Assembly (NCBI GenBank): GCA_037445225.1
Contig: JBBIKW010000014.1
Span: 1-64,000 of the forward strand
Direction: 5' to 3'
Length of the DNA stretch: 64,000 bases
From: M3007 sp037445225
GTDB taxonomy: Bacteria > Bacteroidota > Bacteroidia > Chitinophagales > Saprospiraceae
Positions 1 through 8,263 of the stretch are shown here, one piece after another. Under the pieces are notes generated by a model. That model had not been told where the DNA came from. It saw only the letters and a program-made list of their open reading frames with translations, and did no database searches. How positions within the stretch are numbered: the first letter of the stretch is position 1; each line of letters starts with the position of its first letter. Both the position numbers and the translations under genes were made by a program.

Positions 1-1582
1 GAGTGGGAATACGGCGACGTGTTCGTTTGATGTGGAGGTGGAGGACAACGAGGATCCGACGTTTACGTGTCCTACTCCGTCGAATCCGTACAGTGCGGAC
101 GCAGGTGCATGCACGGCGGCGTTGGACTTTGAGGTGACGGATGCTGAGGACAACTGCGGAGTTGCGTCGGTGGAATACGAGGTAGGTAGTAACCCGATTA
201 CATATCCGTACGACTTTCCGGTGGGTGTGACGACGGTGTTGGTGACGGTGACGGATGTGAGTGGGAATACGGCGACGTGTACCTTCTCGGTCGTGGTGCA
301 AGACACGCAGTTGCCGACGATCACGCCCCCGGCAAATGTGACGGTACAGTGCAACAGCATACCAGGACCCGGTACGCCTACCGCTTCGGATAACTGCGGC
401 ATCCTCAGTGTGGTCTACAACGGGCAGACCATTACGCCAGGCGCTTGTCCGGATGCCTATACCATCACGCACCAGTGGACAGCCACAGACTTGAGCGGCA
501 ACACGAATACGGCGACGCGCACGGTAACGGTCATCGATACGCAGAAGCCCAACTTCACCAGCGTGCCGTCGAACGTCACGGTGCAATGCGATGCCATCCC
601 GCCAGTAGGTACGCCTACGGCAACCGACAACTGCGACGCCAGCGTAGCCATCACGTACATCGGACAGACCAAGACGAACGGCTCTTGTCCCAACAACTAC
701 ACGCTGACGCGCCGCTGGGTGGTTGCCGATAACTGCGGCAATACGCGGTCGACCTCGCAGGTGATCACCGTGATCGACACCGGCAAGCCCTTCTTCACTT
801 CGTTCCCCGCGAATACGACGATCAATTGCTCTGACCCTGTTCCGCCGGTGGGCACGCCAACCGCTTCGGATGCGTGCGGAACGGCCACGGTGCTCTACCT
901 CGGGCAGACGACGGTCAGCGGCAGTTGCGCAAACAACTACCAGATCAAGCGCACCTGGCGGGCGACCGACCAGTGCGGCAACAGCACGGTGAGCACGCAA
1001 ATTATCCAAGTGGTAGACAACACGCCACCGGTGTTTACCTCTGTGCCGGCCAACGTGACCATTCTCTGCACCGAGCCCTTGCCGCCGGTGGGTACCCCAA
1101 CGGCTTCGGACGCATGTGGCGGATATGTGCACATCACCTTCCTGGGCAATACGCCCTCCGGCAGCGGCTGTGAAACCAGCTATACGATCATCCGCACGTG
1201 GCGGGCCGACGACCTATGCGGTAACTCGGCTACGGCCACCCAGGTGATTACCGTGCAGGCGGTGCCGTTTGCTCCGGAGGTAGAGGAACGCGACGCCGTC
1301 CGTCCATCGGTGTCGTGGGACGACAACGGGCTGTTGACTTTACAGCCTAACCCGACGACAGACCGCGTGCTCATCGGATTGGGCAGCTTTGCTGGCGAAC
1401 GCGTAGTGGTATCCATCCACAACGAGTTGGGCCAGCTGCTCTGGGAGCGTACCGTGGAGGTAGTGCCCGACCTGATGTTGCCGGTGCAGCTGCGCGAAGC
1501 GGGCGCGAAGCCAGGGCTGTTCACGGTGAGCGTACGCTGCAACGGACGCGTAGTGGCTAAACGATTGGTACTAGTAGAGTGA
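1..1582 (+). CDS. HYR-repeat surface protein with T9SS type A sorting domain, 5' truncated by window edge
   Basis: The frame is open from the first complete codon (position 2), so the N-terminus and signal peptide lie upstream. The visible 526 residues hold about five hyalin-repeat (HYR) immunoglobulin-like modules of roughly 80 residues. Each has the recurring pattern NVTVQC, then GTPTASDNCG, then a W.ATD.CGN segment. The last 85 residues form a type A Por secretion tail (NGLLTLQPNPTTDRVLI, then GLFTVSVRCNGRVVAKRL), the signal that sends cargo across the outer membrane by T9SS. HYR modules usually serve adhesion, so a cell-surface adhesin is inferred; no enzyme domain is visible in this part. 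Modules repeat even at DNA level: positions 1-22 recur at 259-280. A terminator follows at 1610. Confidence 0.88.
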   Translation, partial: SGNTATCSFDVEVEDNEDPTFTCPTPSNPYSADAGACTAALDFEVTDAEDNCGVASVEYEVGSNPITYPYDFPVGVTTVLVTVTDVSGNTATCTFSVVVQDTQLPTITPPANVTVQCNSIPGPGTPTASDNCGILSVVYNGQTITPGACPDAYTITHQWTATDLSGNTNTATRTVTVIDTQKPNFTSVPSNVTVQCDAIPPVGTPTATDNCDASVAITYIGQTKTNGSCPNNYTLTRRWVVADNCGNTRSTSQVITVIDTGKPFFTSFPANTTINCSDPVPPVGTPTASDACGTATVLYLGQTTVSGSCANNYQIKRTWRATDQCGNSTVSTQIIQVVDNTPPVFTSVPANVTILCTEPLPPVGTPTASDACGGYVHITFLGNTPSGSGCETSYTIIRTWRADDLCGNSATATQVITVQAVPFAPEVEERDAVRPSVSWDDNGLLTLQPNPTTDRVLIGLGSFAGERVVVSIHNELGQLLWERTVEVVPDLMLPVQLREAGAKPGLFTVSVRCNGRVVAKRLVLVE

Positions 1583-1609
1583 GTGGTTGAATAAGACACG
1601 CTTCAGCAT

Positions 1610-1649
1610 AGGGCTGCCTCATCCAACAGGGTGAGGCGGCTCTGTTTTT
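1610..1649 (+). terminator. Intrinsic terminator after the HYR protein gene
   Basis: Arms at 1610-1624 and 1629-1643 pair over about 15 positions with a few G-U pairs and a 4-base loop. A run of five T follows at 1645-1649. It separates the surface-protein gene from comEC. Confidence 0.8.
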
Positions 1650-1671
1650 CAGAGAACGATGTGCCGCTAGC

Positions 1672-1702
1672 TTGCTTCTTTGCCGGCTTACCGCTATTTT
1701 TG
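1672..1702 (+). promoter_or_regulatory. Bacteroidota-type promoter of comEC
   Basis: TTG at 1672-1674, a 20-base spacer, then TATTTTTG at 1695-1702 match the TTTG/TAnnTTTG consensus. Transcription should start near 1707-1709. This rules out the in-frame TTG at 1672 as start codon and favours the ATG at 1723. Confidence 0.6.
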
Positions 1703-1722
1703 AACGCGCAAAAGCCGGTGCT

Positions 1723-3825
1723 ATGTCCCCCCACGAAGTGCCGTTTGTCCGGTTGTTGGTGCCGTTTGCTTCGGGCATTGCCTTAGGAGCATCGGTAGAA
1801 GCGTGGAGGGAATGGGGATGGCCTATCCTGATTGCGGGTACTATAGGGTTGATAGGGTGGGCGCTGCGGAAACACGCCTTTTCCTATCGGTGGGCATATG
1901 GGGCGGCGTTGAGCCTTTGGCTGCTGGCAGCCGGGTGTGGGCATATGGTGCTGCGCGATGAGCGGCGCTGGCCCAACCACTTTGCCCGATGCTGTCCGGA
2001 GGCCACTGCTTTTGTGGGCGTGGTGTGCGATGTGCCCGACGGCGGCAGAAGGGTGAAGGTTCCCATACGCGTAGAGGCGGCTGCAGAGCAGCCGGGAGAC
2101 TGGCGCTCAGCCAGCGGCTATTTGTTGCTACTGGCTGAGCCCACCGATAAAGCGGCGTCGCTGCGCTACGGCGACCGAATTTGGGTGTCGGCCCGCGCAG
2201 CGCCGGTGGAGCCGCCGCAAAACCCGCATGCTTTCGACTACCGGCGCTATCTGCACCATCAAAACGTGCACTATCGGGTTTTTGTAAACGACGGCGCTTT
2301 CGGGCATATCGACGGAGGGCATGGACAACCGATTTGGCGCCTAGCTTACGCTTGGCGCGAGCGCCTATTGGTCGTCCTGCGCGACTACTTTCCTACTCAG
2401 GACGAATACGCGATAGCGGCAGCCTTGCTGTTAGGATACAAGGAAGAGCTCTCCGAGGAGCTCCGCACCACCTACGTGCAGACGGGCTCTATGCACGCCT
2501 TGGCGGTGTCGGGCACGCATGTAGGATTGCTTTACGCGGCACTGTATTTTTTAGTGCGGCGCATCCCCTGGCGCGGAGGATGGCAGCGTTGGGGCGAGAT
2601 GATACTGTTGATAGGGGGGATATGGACGTTTGCCCTCATCACGGGAGCGTCGCCGTCGGTGTTGCGCGCTTCTCTGATGTTTTCGCTCTTTCTGGTGGGC
2701 AAGGCGCTGATGCGCCACGCCTCTACCTGGAACGCATTAGGGGCTACCGGCTTTATATTGCTGCTGGCCAATCCGCATCACTTGTTCGACGTGGGCTTTC
2801 AGCTGTCTTTTGCTGCGGTAGTGGGCATCGTAGGGCTGCGTCCCCTATTGCTGCGTTACTCACCTGCACTGCCGAAATGGCTGCGCGCTCCTTGGGAGGT
2901 GTTTTTGGTAGGCGTGTCGGCACAGCTGGGCACCCTTCCCCTGGCGCTCTACTACTTCCACCAGTTTCCCGTGTACTTTTGGCTGGCCGGCTGGGTGGTG
3001 GTGTTGGGTGGCGCCTTGTACTTGTGGGGCGTCGGCCTACTGCTCGTGTTGCACGCTGTATCGCCGGCTGCAGCAGAGGTCATAGGGCAGGGCCTCTATT
3101 ACGGCCTATGGGGCATGAACGGGGCAATGCGGGCTATTCAACACTTGCCAGGCAGTGTGGTGGAGAATATCTGGATCAGCACTGGGGCGGCGCTGTGCAT
3201 ATGCGTATGCATCGTTTTCGGAGCCGCTGGGCTGTATTACCGGCGCCCTCGCTGGTTGCTGTTGGCACTGTCGGCATTGCTCTTGGTGTTCATGGAGCGA
3301 CTCGTTCGCCGGACTACGCAGATCCAGCAGCGCCAGGTGGTGCTGTATGCCGTCGGGCGCCACCTACTGATCGACTTTTTTGCAGGAACGCAGTTGTACA
3401 CCTGGGCGGATAGCTTGCCGGAGCGATACGAGCGCTTTGCAGCGGAGGTCAACCGTTCTGCAGCTGGAGTAGTGGGTCCTCCTCATCGGATACATCCCTG
3501 TTTTGACCAGCCCTTTAGGAGTGCTCACCTCCTCGTGCAGCCTCCGTTTGTCCAGTTTTTCGATAAGCGCTTAGCCGTTGTAGAACACGCTCATCAATTG
3601 GGAAATTCGGCATCCATGCCCCTTTCCGTAGATGCGCTCGTGTTGCACGACAATCCGCGCGTGACGGTGGAGGAGTGCCTTCGGCACTTCCAGCCTCGGC
3701 TCATTGTTATTAGCGCTGCCAATAGCGTTTCTCGCGCGCGGCGCTGGGAGGTCGAGAGCAAGCAAAGGGGGCTGCCTGTCCACTATGTCCGCATCCAGGG
3801 TGCCTGGCGTCTCGATGCCCGCTGA
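1723..3825 (+). CDS. comEC: ComEC/Rec2-type DNA uptake channel protein
   Basis: A 700-residue polytopic membrane protein. The N-terminal hydrophobic hairpin and small soluble domain match the DUF4131 region, followed by the Competence domain (TGSMHALAVSGTHVGLLYA, residues about 255-275) and many helices to about residue 540. ComEC forms the inner-membrane pore through which one DNA strand enters during natural transformation. The C-terminal 160 residues are soluble but lack the HxHxDH metallo-beta-lactamase motif found in many ComEC proteins, a short form that is frequent in Bacteroidota. The start is set by the promoter at 1672-1702. The HhH protein that follows 43 bases later is a plausible DNA-binding partner. 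Confidence 0.88.
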   Translation: MSPHEVPFVRLLVPFASGIALGASVEAWREWGWPILIAGTIGLIGWALRKHAFSYRWAYGAALSLWLLAAGCGHMVLRDERRWPNHFARCCPEATAFVGVVCDVPDGGRRVKVPIRVEAAAEQPGDWRSASGYLLLLAEPTDKAASLRYGDRIWVSARAAPVEPPQNPHAFDYRRYLHHQNVHYRVFVNDGAFGHIDGGHGQPIWRLAYAWRERLLVVLRDYFPTQDEYAIAAALLLGYKEELSEELRTTYVQTGSMHALAVSGTHVGLLYAALYFLVRRIPWRGGWQRWGEMILLIGGIWTFALITGASPSVLRASLMFSLFLVGKALMRHASTWNALGATGFILLLANPHHLFDVGFQLSFAAVVGIVGLRPLLLRYSPALPKWLRAPWEVFLVGVSAQLGTLPLALYYFHQFPVYFWLAGWVVVLGGALYLWGVGLLLVLHAVSPAAAEVIGQGLYYGLWGMNGAMRAIQHLPGSVVENIWISTGAALCICVCIVFGAAGLYYRRPRWLLLALSALLLVFMERLVRRTTQIQQRQVVLYAVGRHLLIDFFAGTQLYTWADSLPERYERFAAEVNRSAAGVVGPPHRIHPCFDQPFRSAHLLVQPPFVQFFDKRLAVVEHAHQLGNSASMPLSVDALVLHDNPRVTVEECLRHFQPRLIVISAANSVSRARRWEVESKQRGLPVHYVRIQGAWRLDAR

Positions 3826-3868
3826 TGAGCGTTCCACTTAGTATTTGTTTGTTCAAACCGCCTTGGCC

Positions 3869-4993
3869 ATGAAAAAATTACTCGCCTACTTCTACTTTTT
3901 GCCCGCAGAGCGCCGAGCCGTCGCCATATTGCTCGTGCTCATCCTCGGGGTGATGGCCGCACCGGCATTCCTGCAGAGGTGGTATCAGCTCCCGCCTGTC
4001 GATTTTTCTGAAATAGAGCGCCACATTGCCCTGTGGCAGCCGCGCTCGGTGCCGGGAGTGCAAAGCGAGCCGCAAGAAAGCGCCGCCGCAGCCCTGTTCT
4101 GTTTCGACCCCAATACAGCTTCGGTCGATACGTTGGTTCAGTTGGGCGTACCGCTGCGGGTGGCGCAGACCATTGAGCGCTATCGCGCGCGCGGCGGCCG
4201 CTTTCGAAGCGCAGATGACTTGGGTAAGATCTACACGCTACCTCCAGAAGTCTTTGAGCGGCTGCGCCCTTACGTGCGCATCCCACAGCACTCCGCTGCC
4301 CGAACAGTACAGCTGCCTGCAGAGCTCTTCCCTTTCGATCCCAACACGGTATCGCGCGCAGAAATACTCCGCCTCGGCCTGTCGCCAGCATTGGCCGATC
4401 GCCTGCTGCGCTACCGCGAAAAGGGCGGCGTCTTTCGCCAAAAGAGCGATCTCCAGAAGCTGTACGGACTCAGCCGGGCGGAATACGAGCGCTTAGAGCC
4501 CTACATCGCCATTGCTCCGCCCGAAATTGCCGCTACCTTACCTGCGGCCTACAGCGGCGGAGCAACTTCAGCACAGGCGCGAACCGCACTAACGCCCATC
4601 GACATCAACGCTGCCGATGCCGACACCTGGATGCGCCTACCAGGCATTGGAGCAGCCCGCGCGAAAAACATCTTGCGCTATCGCGACCTACTGGGTGGCT
4701 TCTGCACCGTCGAGCAAGTCGGCGAAACCTTCGGCCTGCCGGATAGCGTTTTTCAACAAATTCGCTCTTGGCTCCGCCTCGAGGCGCCGATCTATCGGAA
4801 GATCAACCTCAACACCGCATCGGAAGCCGAGCTGGCCAAACACCCTTACATCAGCTATCGGCAGGCTCGCCTCATAGTGGCCTATCGGGAACAGCACGGC
4901 CCTTATGGGTCTGCTCAAGACATTCGCCGCATCGCAGCGTTTGATGACTCCAGCTGGTTGGCGCGGATTATGCCGTATTTGGAGGCCTTCTGA
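3869..4993 (+). CDS. Membrane-anchored ComEA-like protein with four helix-hairpin-helix units
   Basis: A 374-residue protein with an N-terminal membrane segment (residues about 18-36) preceded by basic residues, then four tandem HhH modules. They begin near FDPNTASVDTL, FDPNTVSRAEIL, DINAADADTWMRLPGIG and NLNTASEAELAKHPYIS. HhH units bind the DNA backbone without sequence specificity, and ComEA proteins, which normally carry one pair, receive DNA for ComEC. Position right after comEC supports a DNA-uptake role, but the four-module form could also be structural. The ATG at 3869 was chosen over an upstream in-frame TTG at 3845 because the residues from there give a normal signal anchor. Confidence 0.8.
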   Translation: MKKLLAYFYFLPAERRAVAILLVLILGVMAAPAFLQRWYQLPPVDFSEIERHIALWQPRSVPGVQSEPQESAAAALFCFDPNTASVDTLVQLGVPLRVAQTIERYRARGGRFRSADDLGKIYTLPPEVFERLRPYVRIPQHSAARTVQLPAELFPFDPNTVSRAEILRLGLSPALADRLLRYREKGGVFRQKSDLQKLYGLSRAEYERLEPYIAIAPPEIAATLPAAYSGGATSAQARTALTPIDINAADADTWMRLPGIGAARAKNILRYRDLLGGFCTVEQVGETFGLPDSVFQQIRSWLRLEAPIYRKINLNTASEAELAKHPYISYRQARLIVAYREQHGPYGSAQDIRRIAAFDDSSWLARIMPYLEAF

Positions 4994-5076
4994 GGCGTTT
5001 TTTATCGGGCGTAAGCAGCGCATAGTGCCGGTATATCGTTCTTTTAGCGACGTTTGCACAAGCATACTCGGCCGAG

Positions 5077-5676
5077 ATGGATGTAGCCTGGGTTTTAGGC
5101 CATACTGAAGAGGATTTTTTGTCGGCGCTGGTCGCCCAAGAGCGATGGGCGCAGCAACAGCTCTACGAGCAGCACTACAGCAAGCTGATGGGCATCTGCC
5201 TTCGCTACGCCGGCTCGCGCGAGGAGGCCTTAGACCTGTTGCACGAGGCCTTCCTCAAGATTTTTCAAAACATTCACCGCTATCAGCCCAACACATCCTT
5301 AGAAGCGTGGATGCGCACCGTCGTAATCAATACGTGTATCGATCACCATCGCCGATGCGTTCGCCGCCGGACAGAGGACCTCTGCGAAGCGCACGCTTTT
5401 TCTGCGGACGAACCCGATGCGCTGAGCCGCCTGACCGAAGCGGAAATTTTAGAGGCGATCCAGCGCCTGTCGCCCGTGTATAGGGCGGTGTTTAACTTGT
5501 ACGTGGTCGAGGGCTATTCGCACCGAGAGATTGCCGATGCCCTCCAAATAACGGAGAGCACTTCTCGAAGCAATCTGATGAAAGCGCGCACTCGGCTACA
5601 GGAGTACCTCAGGGGGTATGATGATGCTGCTACAGAGGTCTCTGACCCTTTAGGCTCAACGTCGCGGAAGTCATGA
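5077..5676 (+). CDS. ECF-type RNA polymerase sigma-70 factor
   Basis: A 199-residue ECF sigma factor with only regions 2 and 4. Region 2 covers residues about 25-95 (SREEALDLLHEAFLKIFQNI, then TSLEAWMRTVVINTCIDHHR) and region 4 about 125-185 (YVVEGYSHREIADALQIT, a helix-turn-helix). It would redirect RNA polymerase to a small regulon, probably envelope genes, although no target can be read here. Its TGA overlaps the ATG of the next gene (ATGA at 5673-5676), so the two are translationally coupled, as sigma and anti-sigma partners usually are. Confidence 0.93.
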   Translation: MDVAWVLGHTEEDFLSALVAQERWAQQQLYEQHYSKLMGICLRYAGSREEALDLLHEAFLKIFQNIHRYQPNTSLEAWMRTVVINTCIDHHRRCVRRRTEDLCEAHAFSADEPDALSRLTEAEILEAIQRLSPVYRAVFNLYVVEGYSHREIADALQITESTSRSNLMKARTRLQEYLRGYDDAATEVSDPLGSTSRKS

Positions 5677-7013
5677 ACGAGCAGTCTTTTGATCGGTTCA
5701 TCAGGGAAAAGTTGGAAAACCTGAACCCGCCCTACGACGCTTCGAGTTGGGAAATGCTCGAGCGTCGTTTGGAGGCGCAGGAGGCGGGTGTTCGGGAAGT
5801 GTTAGAGCGCTTGTCGCCGCCTTACGATGCGAGCAGCTGGCGCCTCCTGCTGGCTAAGATGCGCAGACGGGCGCAGCGCCAGTATTGGGTGGGCCTGGCC
5901 AAGGCAGGGGAAGCCGCCTTGCTGTTGCTCCTGCTGTGGCATGTGGGCCCTGACAGCAGCAGTTACCTCCGCCGTGAGTTTCGGCCTTCGCTTCAGGCTC
6001 TCCCGGAGGCCGGCGCAGTAGCCGATGTCGAATTGCCTGCGTCTCGGCCATCGCTGTCGCCAGCTGCCGCTGTTTCGGCTACCAAGGCGGCATCCGCACC
6101 GACAGCTCCCTCAGCAGATGTGAATCTTCTCGCCACTCCTCTGGGCGAAGCGAGGGACATTGTTCCCTTCCTGGGCAAAGAGGCTTCGGACTCGGAGGGC
6201 GAACAAAAGGCGCGTCTTGCTGAGGCAGGGGTAACTGCCGCTCAGACGTCGCCGCTGGATCTTTTACCTGTGGCGGTGATACCTCCGCTCTCCTTGCCTC
6301 AGGCCGCTCTTCCCTCGTTGGTCGGCTTCTCCTTGCCGCCCCTGCCGCATTCCGCCGCTCAAGAGCGGCCGTACGCCCTGCTGTGGGCGTTGACGGGACA
6401 GCAGTATCGGGTTGCAGTGGGCTCAGGCATTCGCCGCGATTACGGCTACGGCGTTTCGATGCGCCTCGAGCGCCATTGCCGCCGCTGGACCTTTGGGACA
6501 GAAGTAGAGTACGCCGAACTCGCTTACGCGCCATCGGTTCGTGAGCGCATCTACAAAGGCTCGCCGCAGACGGGGTACTACGGGGCAAGAATAGTGGGAG
6601 TACAGGCGGACATGCTTGCGCTGCCGCTCTTCGCATCGCATCGCCTTTGGCAATCGGGTCCTTGGGAGGGCCGCTGGGTGATCGGCATCGCTCCTCACTT
6701 GGCACTCACCAAAGCGTTTGACAGCGACTACGTCTACTATCCGCCCGGACATCTGCCGCCGACCCAGCTCGACCCGAGCAACCAACCCGACCGCGTCGGC
6801 GCTGGAAAGGGACTGTTGGAAGGCGGCAACTTCTCTGCCAATGCCTACCTATCCGCCGACGTAGGGCTCCGCTGGGAGTACAACGCGCCCAATGGTCGCC
6901 TCGGCGGATTTATTCAGTCGCTGTATCGCCGAGGGCTCTCGCCCGGCATAGGGCCTCAGCGAGAATATCTCCACCAGTGGATGGTACAGGTAGGGCTGCG
7001 CATAGGGCCGTAG
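5673..7013 (+). CDS. Anti-sigma-like membrane protein with predicted C-terminal beta-barrel
   Basis: 446 residues in three parts. Residues 1-70 are charged and presumably cytoplasmic, and carry the octapeptide PPYDASSW twice (19-26 and 49-56), each inside a similar helical unit (LENLN..., LERLS...). Residues about 72-92 form one hydrophobic helix preceded by RRRAQRQ, which predicts an N-in orientation. After a low-complexity Ala/Pro/Ser linker, residues about 230-446 look like the alternating strands of a PorT-type outer-membrane barrel ending in WMVQVGLRIGP. Coupling to the sigma gene suggests an anti-sigma or sensor function; that is inference, as no ZAS or FecR motif is visible. One chain spanning both membranes would be unusual, though similar architectures are seen beside sigma genes in this phylum. 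Confidence 0.7.
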   Translation: MNEQSFDRFIREKLENLNPPYDASSWEMLERRLEAQEAGVREVLERLSPPYDASSWRLLLAKMRRRAQRQYWVGLAKAGEAALLLLLLWHVGPDSSSYLRREFRPSLQALPEAGAVADVELPASRPSLSPAAAVSATKAASAPTAPSADVNLLATPLGEARDIVPFLGKEASDSEGEQKARLAEAGVTAAQTSPLDLLPVAVIPPLSLPQAALPSLVGFSLPPLPHSAAQERPYALLWALTGQQYRVAVGSGIRRDYGYGVSMRLERHCRRWTFGTEVEYAELAYAPSVRERIYKGSPQTGYYGARIVGVQADMLALPLFASHRLWQSGPWEGRWVIGIAPHLALTKAFDSDYVYYPPGHLPPTQLDPSNQPDRVGAGKGLLEGGNFSANAYLSADVGLRWEYNAPNGRLGGFIQSLYRRGLSPGIGPQREYLHQWMVQVGLRIGP

Positions 7014-7084
7014 TTGCCCCACTCATTGCCAGCCCGCGTCTCCTGTCAAATGCCGCTCCAACGCGCATTTTGGGAGATACGGCC

Positions 7085-7092
7085 TATCTTTG
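7085..7092 (+). promoter_or_regulatory. -7 element (TATCTTTG) of the Fur-family gene
   Basis: A perfect TAnnTTTG octamer lies 19 bases before the ATG at 7112. No good TTG is found 19-21 bases upstream, so the promoter may be weak or activator-dependent. Confidence 0.5.
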
Positions 7093-7111
7093 CCGTAAAT
7101 TACACCACTTT

Positions 7112-7636
7112 ATGCCGGCATCGCGAGACGAAGGGGACATACTGCAGGAGGTCATCAACATTTTCTCGACGTATTTGGCTCGACACGGCCTGCGCCGCAC
7201 GCCCGAGCGTTTCGCCATTCTGAAGGAGATATACAAGCGCTCCGACCACTTCGACGCGGAAGCGCTCTATATCCACATGAAGAACAGCAACTACCGCGTC
7301 AGCCGGGCTACCGTGTATAACACGTTGGAGCTGCTCACAGCGTGCGACTTAGTGAAAAAGCACCAGTTTGGCAAAAACTTAGCGCAGTACGAGAAGTCGT
7401 ACGGATACAAGCAGCACGACCACACCATCTGTGTCCACTGCGGCGAAGTCGTCGAGTTCTGTGACCCGCGCATCCAGCAAATCAAAGATATGGTGGGCGA
7501 GCTGCTGGATTTCCAAATTACTCATCATTCGCTCAACCTGTATGGGATATGTAAGCGCTGCCAAAAAGCCATCGAGCAAGGTGTCGTTCGGCAGCCCTCC
7601 TTCCCAGCGGACGATGAGCCCGGATGGGGCGACTGA
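7112..7636 (+). CDS. Fur-family transcriptional regulator
   Basis: A 174-residue metal-dependent repressor. The winged helix covers residues about 20-90 (RRTPERFAILKEIYKRSDHF, then YRVSRATVYNTLELL). The dimerisation domain has two CxxC pairs, CVHC and CKRC, which fit the structural zinc site, and a histidine-rich HDHTIC segment. Fur, PerR and Zur share this outline and cannot be told apart from these motifs. The ATG at 7112 follows the -7 box; the longer open frame upstream runs into the preceding gene and is rejected. Its stop is followed by a run of T. It sits directly upstream of the ribosomal superoperon but has its own promoter. Confidence 0.88.
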   Translation: MPASRDEGDILQEVINIFSTYLARHGLRRTPERFAILKEIYKRSDHFDAEALYIHMKNSNYRVSRATVYNTLELLTACDLVKKHQFGKNLAQYEKSYGYKQHDHTICVHCGEVVEFCDPRIQQIKDMVGELLDFQITHHSLNLYGICKRCQKAIEQGVVRQPSFPADDEPGWGD

Positions 7637-7665
7637 TTTTTTTTTAAAAAACATCGCGCTATCTT

Positions 7666-7697
7666 TTTGAAAAAAAACAGCAGCATGCATACCTTTG
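7666..7697 (+). promoter_or_regulatory. Promoter of the S10-spc-alpha ribosomal superoperon
   Basis: TTTG at 7666-7669, a 20-base spacer, and TACCTTTG at 7690-7697 match the Bacteroidota consensus exactly. The -7 box continues as TTTGCAGCC, a sequence also found before rplP and infA. The rpsJ start lies 55 bases downstream, leaving an untranslated leader of about 50 bases. Confidence 0.82.
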
Positions 7698-7752
7698 CAG
7701 CCGCTTTTCAGCAGAGGCAGGTTTTTGCCGAGAAAAAACACATGCATAGGTC

Positions 7753-8061
7753 ATGAATCAAAAAATTCGCATCAAGTTGCGGTCGTACGACTACAATTTA
7801 GTGGACAAGTCCACAGAAAAGATAGTCAAGACCGTCCGTGCGAGTGGGGCCATCGTTGCTGGGCCGATTCCGCTGCCTACAGAGAAAGAGGTATTTACCG
7901 TGTTGCGCTCGCCACACGTAAATAAGAAATCTCGAGAGCAGTTCCAGTTGCGCACCCACAAGCGCCTTATCGAGATCTATTCGCCTACGCCAAAGACAGT
8001 GGATGCTTTATCCAAGTTGGAACTGCCCAGCGGCGTCGATATCCAGGTTCGGCTGATCTAA
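7753..8061 (+). CDS. rpsJ: 30S ribosomal protein S10
   Basis: 102 residues, full length. The start NQKIRIKLRSYDYNLVDKS and the central block RSPHVNKKSREQFQLRTHKR are diagnostic. S10 binds the 30S head and, as NusE, pairs with NusB in antitermination. It is the first gene after the superoperon promoter. The rpsL-rpsG-fusA genes, which often precede rpsJ, are absent from the window; a fur-type gene takes that place. Confidence 0.98.
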   Translation: MNQKIRIKLRSYDYNLVDKSTEKIVKTVRASGAIVAGPIPLPTEKEVFTVLRSPHVNKKSREQFQLRTHKRLIEIYSPTPKTVDALSKLELPSGVDIQVRLI

Positions 8062-8263
8062 GCCGACGCCCGCGTCGCTTCCATCCATAAGACGGGTCTT
8101 TCCGGCAAAGTCAAAGTACCCTTTTCGAGAAAATTAAGGGCAACTGATGTAGCCGAAAGCGGTTCCGGCGCGAGGAAAACGCTTTTTTTATTTTCAACTC
8201 TTCCAAAGTACGCGGTTTAAAAATCGGCACAACCCAATCGTTCAATCATAAAAATACACGACA

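Noticed and set aside
2181..3413. A 410-codon plus-strand frame inside comEC
   Set aside because: It overlaps the clearly conserved ComEC frame; composition is Arg/Ala/Gly-rich as expected for a shifted frame.
3841..3855. Promoter for the HhH gene (TAGTATTTG)
   Set aside because: Spacing inside the box is off by one from TAnnTTTG, and the gene is close enough to comEC to be co-transcribed.
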